NCBI GenBank assembly: GCA_964007475.1
Contig: OZ023274.1
Span: forward strand, 30,745,250-30,809,249
DNA length: 64,000 nt
Direction of reading: 5' to 3'
Source of the DNA: Hybos culiciformis
Taxonomy: Eukaryota; Arthropoda; Insecta; Diptera; Hybotidae
Shown: positions 61,770 to 64,000 of the stretch, piece by piece
How positions within the stretch are numbered: the stretch's first letter is position 1
Layout of the letters: the number at the start of each line of letters is the position of its first letter
Translations under genes and position numbers: made by a program
The notes under the pieces: model-generated
The model's database searches: none
What the model saw: the letters and a program-made list of their open reading frames with translations, nothing else
Told to the model about the DNA's origin: nothing

Positions 61770-62025
61770 CACAGAAAGAAATTTGCTCTTACTGATAACT
61801 AAATAATTCGTTAAATCAACGAAAATTTCGTTAATTTTGCACATACGAAAAAAGAACTTTGTTCGTCATACCCCAAAACCAAAAACCTTTCAAATTCATC
61901 AGCAAAAACACCGCAAATTAAAAAAACAATATTTTTTTTTAAATTATTTTCTTTATTTATTTATTTTTTTAATTTAATTTTTTTTATTTATTTATTTATT
62001 TTTTAATTTATTTTTAAGTACATAT

Positions 62026-62056
<31 letters not shown>

Positions 62057-62477
62057 ATTTAATTTATTTTTTTAATTTTTTTTTTTTATTTTTTTATTTT
62101 TTTTTTTCTTTTATTTAATATTTTTTATTTATTATTTTTTTTTTTTAATAATTTTTTTTATGCCCGCTTGTAGTTTCGAACCACTGTCGTAAACATTGCA
62201 AATCCACCAACTCTACCACTGAGCTATGGAATTTAATTTACGACAAAGTATAAAATGGAAAATATAAGTTACATATATATTGAAATTTTTGTTCCCGTAT
62301 TTAACGATTAACGACCTTTTTTAACGAGTACTAAAAAATGTTAGTTTTTTTTAAATGTGCAAAAATACGAAATTTACGTTATCAAAACCTATATTTTCTT
62401 AAATTTTCGTTATTTCAACGAGACTTTCAATAACGAACTTTTTTGGCGTAAATGTTACGACCTTATTTTTCTCCGTG
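61770..62477. mobile_element. 708-bp MITE carrying an A-rich tract and tRNA-like segment
   Basis: Left end CACAGAAAGAAATTTGCTCT; complement of the right end CACGGAGAAAAATAAGGTCG. TA lies on each side (61768-61769 and 62478-62479). Both subterminal regions carry CGTTA/TAACG words (for example AATTCGTTAAATCAACG and the complement of CGTTATTTCAACGAG). CACGGAGAAAAAT-type ends are common in insect MITEs. Confidence 0.75.
62161..62236 (-). pseudogene. tRNA-like segment (degenerate tRNA or SINE head)
   Basis: On the minus strand a perfect A box (TAGCTCAGTGGTAGAG) and a B-box-like GGTTCGAAACT are about 35 bases apart. The putative anticodon loop TTGCAAT would read GCA (Cys). The acceptor ends do not pair and there are extra bases before the anticodon stem, so it is not a working tRNA. 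An A-rich tail of about 230 bp follows on the same strand (plus coordinates 62160 down to about 61930), as in a tRNA-derived SINE. Confidence 0.6.
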
Positions 62478-62479
62478 TA

Positions 62480-64000
62480 AAAATTATTATTAGAAAAACT
62501 ATGTAAAGAAAAACCCTAAAGAATTTAGGTATATATGTACATATGTGAATATCCTTATCACTTTCAAAGACAACATTTTTCTGTTGTCACAGAAGCGAAA
62601 ATTCGAATAAATTTTTAAATTAGTGATGTGATGATATAAAAAAAAAGAAAAAAAAATAGTTAAACCAAAATACAGATTTTCCTATGTAAGGTGGATTTCA
62701 TGGTTTTACATGATTTTGAATTTGTAAATAAAAAATAGTTTTTTTTTTTTTTTACCAATTTACATACATATAGTTTGTTCTGTTTTATTTTTTATTTTTT
62801 TTTATTTTGGAAATGAAAACATGTTGGATTTTTCAACTAAAGCTTTAATATCATTTTCAATTTATTTCAATTTTTTATACTCTCTAAATCCAGAATTGAA
62901 TAACTTTTTTTATACTGTTTACGATTGGATTTACAAAGTATTTTATTTTTATTTTCTTCCTGGAAAATTAATATTGTTATAGGAAGCACTACCGAGATAC
63001 ATTTATTGAATTATAATCTTGATTTTTATTCTACTTCTGCACTTAGTAGATACTCTCTACTTTTATTTCTTGTTTTCATATTTTTTTTTGCATTGCATTT
63101 TGTGTAAGATTTTATTTTAAAATTACACAGGACATTTAAAAAAAATTAATCTAGAAAAATTAAAATTATTTTGATTGTTTGAATACTGATACAAATCAGA
63201 AAATGCGGCAATAATTACTATATGGAAATTATGTACCTACTAAAAATAGTCAATGTTTTGAGCGTATTAAGGGCTTATATCGTAAACGTTAATGTTTTAC
63301 TAATAGTTCACATTATTTTTGAGTTTTCTGATAACATTAAAAACTAAAATATCGAATGCAATTTTATATTTTTTTGGCAAAAAAAAAAAAGAAGAAAAAT
63401 ATAAATCCCCATTATACGTAAAAATATGGCCAGAATATAATTTTATGTCAAATAGAAAAAAGAAACCTATTTATTTGTCTTGCATTATGACCCTTTTGAA
63501 TTTTAGTTTTATATATTCAATCGACTATCAAAGTTTAATGGAAAAATATACATATTTTAAGTGGAAATCTTTATCACATATTTTTTCCATTATGTTATCT
63601 TTGACAAGAAAAATTTTTTTGTTCGTCCTTTATTATCTTTTTTGTTTTGGATCTTAAAACTAACTCGTATATTATTTTCTATAGAGATACTAATTCCTCA
63701 TGATTCAACAAAATTTTAGAAAAAAAAAAAACATAAAATTACTCTATTTTCTTATTATTGTGTGATTTTGAAAGCATATTTTGGTCAAACATTTGAAAGA
63801 AACAATTTTTGGTTTAAATTTTATGTTTCATAAACAAAATGGTCACCATAATCAGTTTCCTAAAACAGCAGTATTTCAATTTTATATTATGTATATCTGA
63901 GCAAATCAGAAGCGTAATTTCTAGAATATCATTTAATGACTGATTGTTTAATAAATAGCTTCTATTTTAAAATAGTTTAAGGAGTTTTAGTAAGTTAATC
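62480..64000. other. AT-rich DNA to the window end
   Basis: No gene recognised. A 112-codon frame at 63319-63657 does not begin with ATG and is Lys/Phe/Ile/Leu-rich, as expected from chance in such DNA. Confidence 0.5.

Noticed and set aside
62161..62236. Functional tRNA-Cys gene
   Set aside because: A and B boxes are present, but the acceptor stem does not pair and the anticodon arm has extra bases.
63319..63657. 112-codon plus-strand frame
   Set aside because: It starts at a non-ATG codon, is low-complexity Lys/Phe/Leu/Ile, and has no splice or family support.
1..64000. Bacterial operons, CRISPR arrays, endogenous viral genes or LTR retrotransposons
   Set aside because: Nothing supports them: no regularly spaced direct repeats with unique spacers, no reverse transcriptase or capsid-like frames, and no long direct terminal repeats were seen.

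Overview
The window is animal nuclear DNA, very A+T-rich by eye, with spliced genes, GT-AG introns and many short inverted-repeat transposons. The gene content (an insect-type secreted DNA/RNA non-specific endonuclease, a ClC-6/7-like chloride transporter, an ENTREP/FAM189-like membrane protein) and the transposon mix (hAT, Tc1/mariner and THAP-domain relics) point to an insect. The sequence alone does not give the order or species. A run of 200 Ns (34354-34553) marks an assembly gap.

Layout: (1) 1-6.6 kb holds the last four exons of a plus-strand gene that starts left of the window and encodes a tetraspan-type protein with a PPxY tail (ENTREP/FAM189-like). A decayed mariner-type transposase fragment lies in its intron, and a 163-bp MITE lies just past its 3' end. 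(2) 6.6-8.8 kb is intergenic, with an unusually GC-rich patch and a hairpin. (3) 8.85-16.07 kb on the minus strand is a ClC-type gene for which I could place 15 exons. Several canonical ClC motifs are altered, and one exon junction is out of frame in an intron filled by nested foldback transposons. (4) 16.5-57 kb is a roughly 40-kb gene-poor stretch of AT-rich DNA studded with MITEs. Several have intact target-site duplications, including two hAT elements with perfect 8-bp duplications and a foldback element with a broken THAP-domain remnant. One short GC-rich candidate terminal exon sits at 41.64 kb, and a weak minus-strand coding candidate at 53.6-54.1 kb. (5) 57.26-58.88 kb holds a complete four-exon gene for a secreted endonuclease of the insect dsRNase type. 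(6) 60.8-62.5 kb holds another copy of the local repeat family, interrupted by a MITE whose empty site is present elsewhere in the window, then a 708-bp MITE carrying a tRNA-like segment.

The three genes show no sign of acting together. The window reads as ordinary insect chromosome in which transposons, often nested, make up most of the recognisable non-coding structure.
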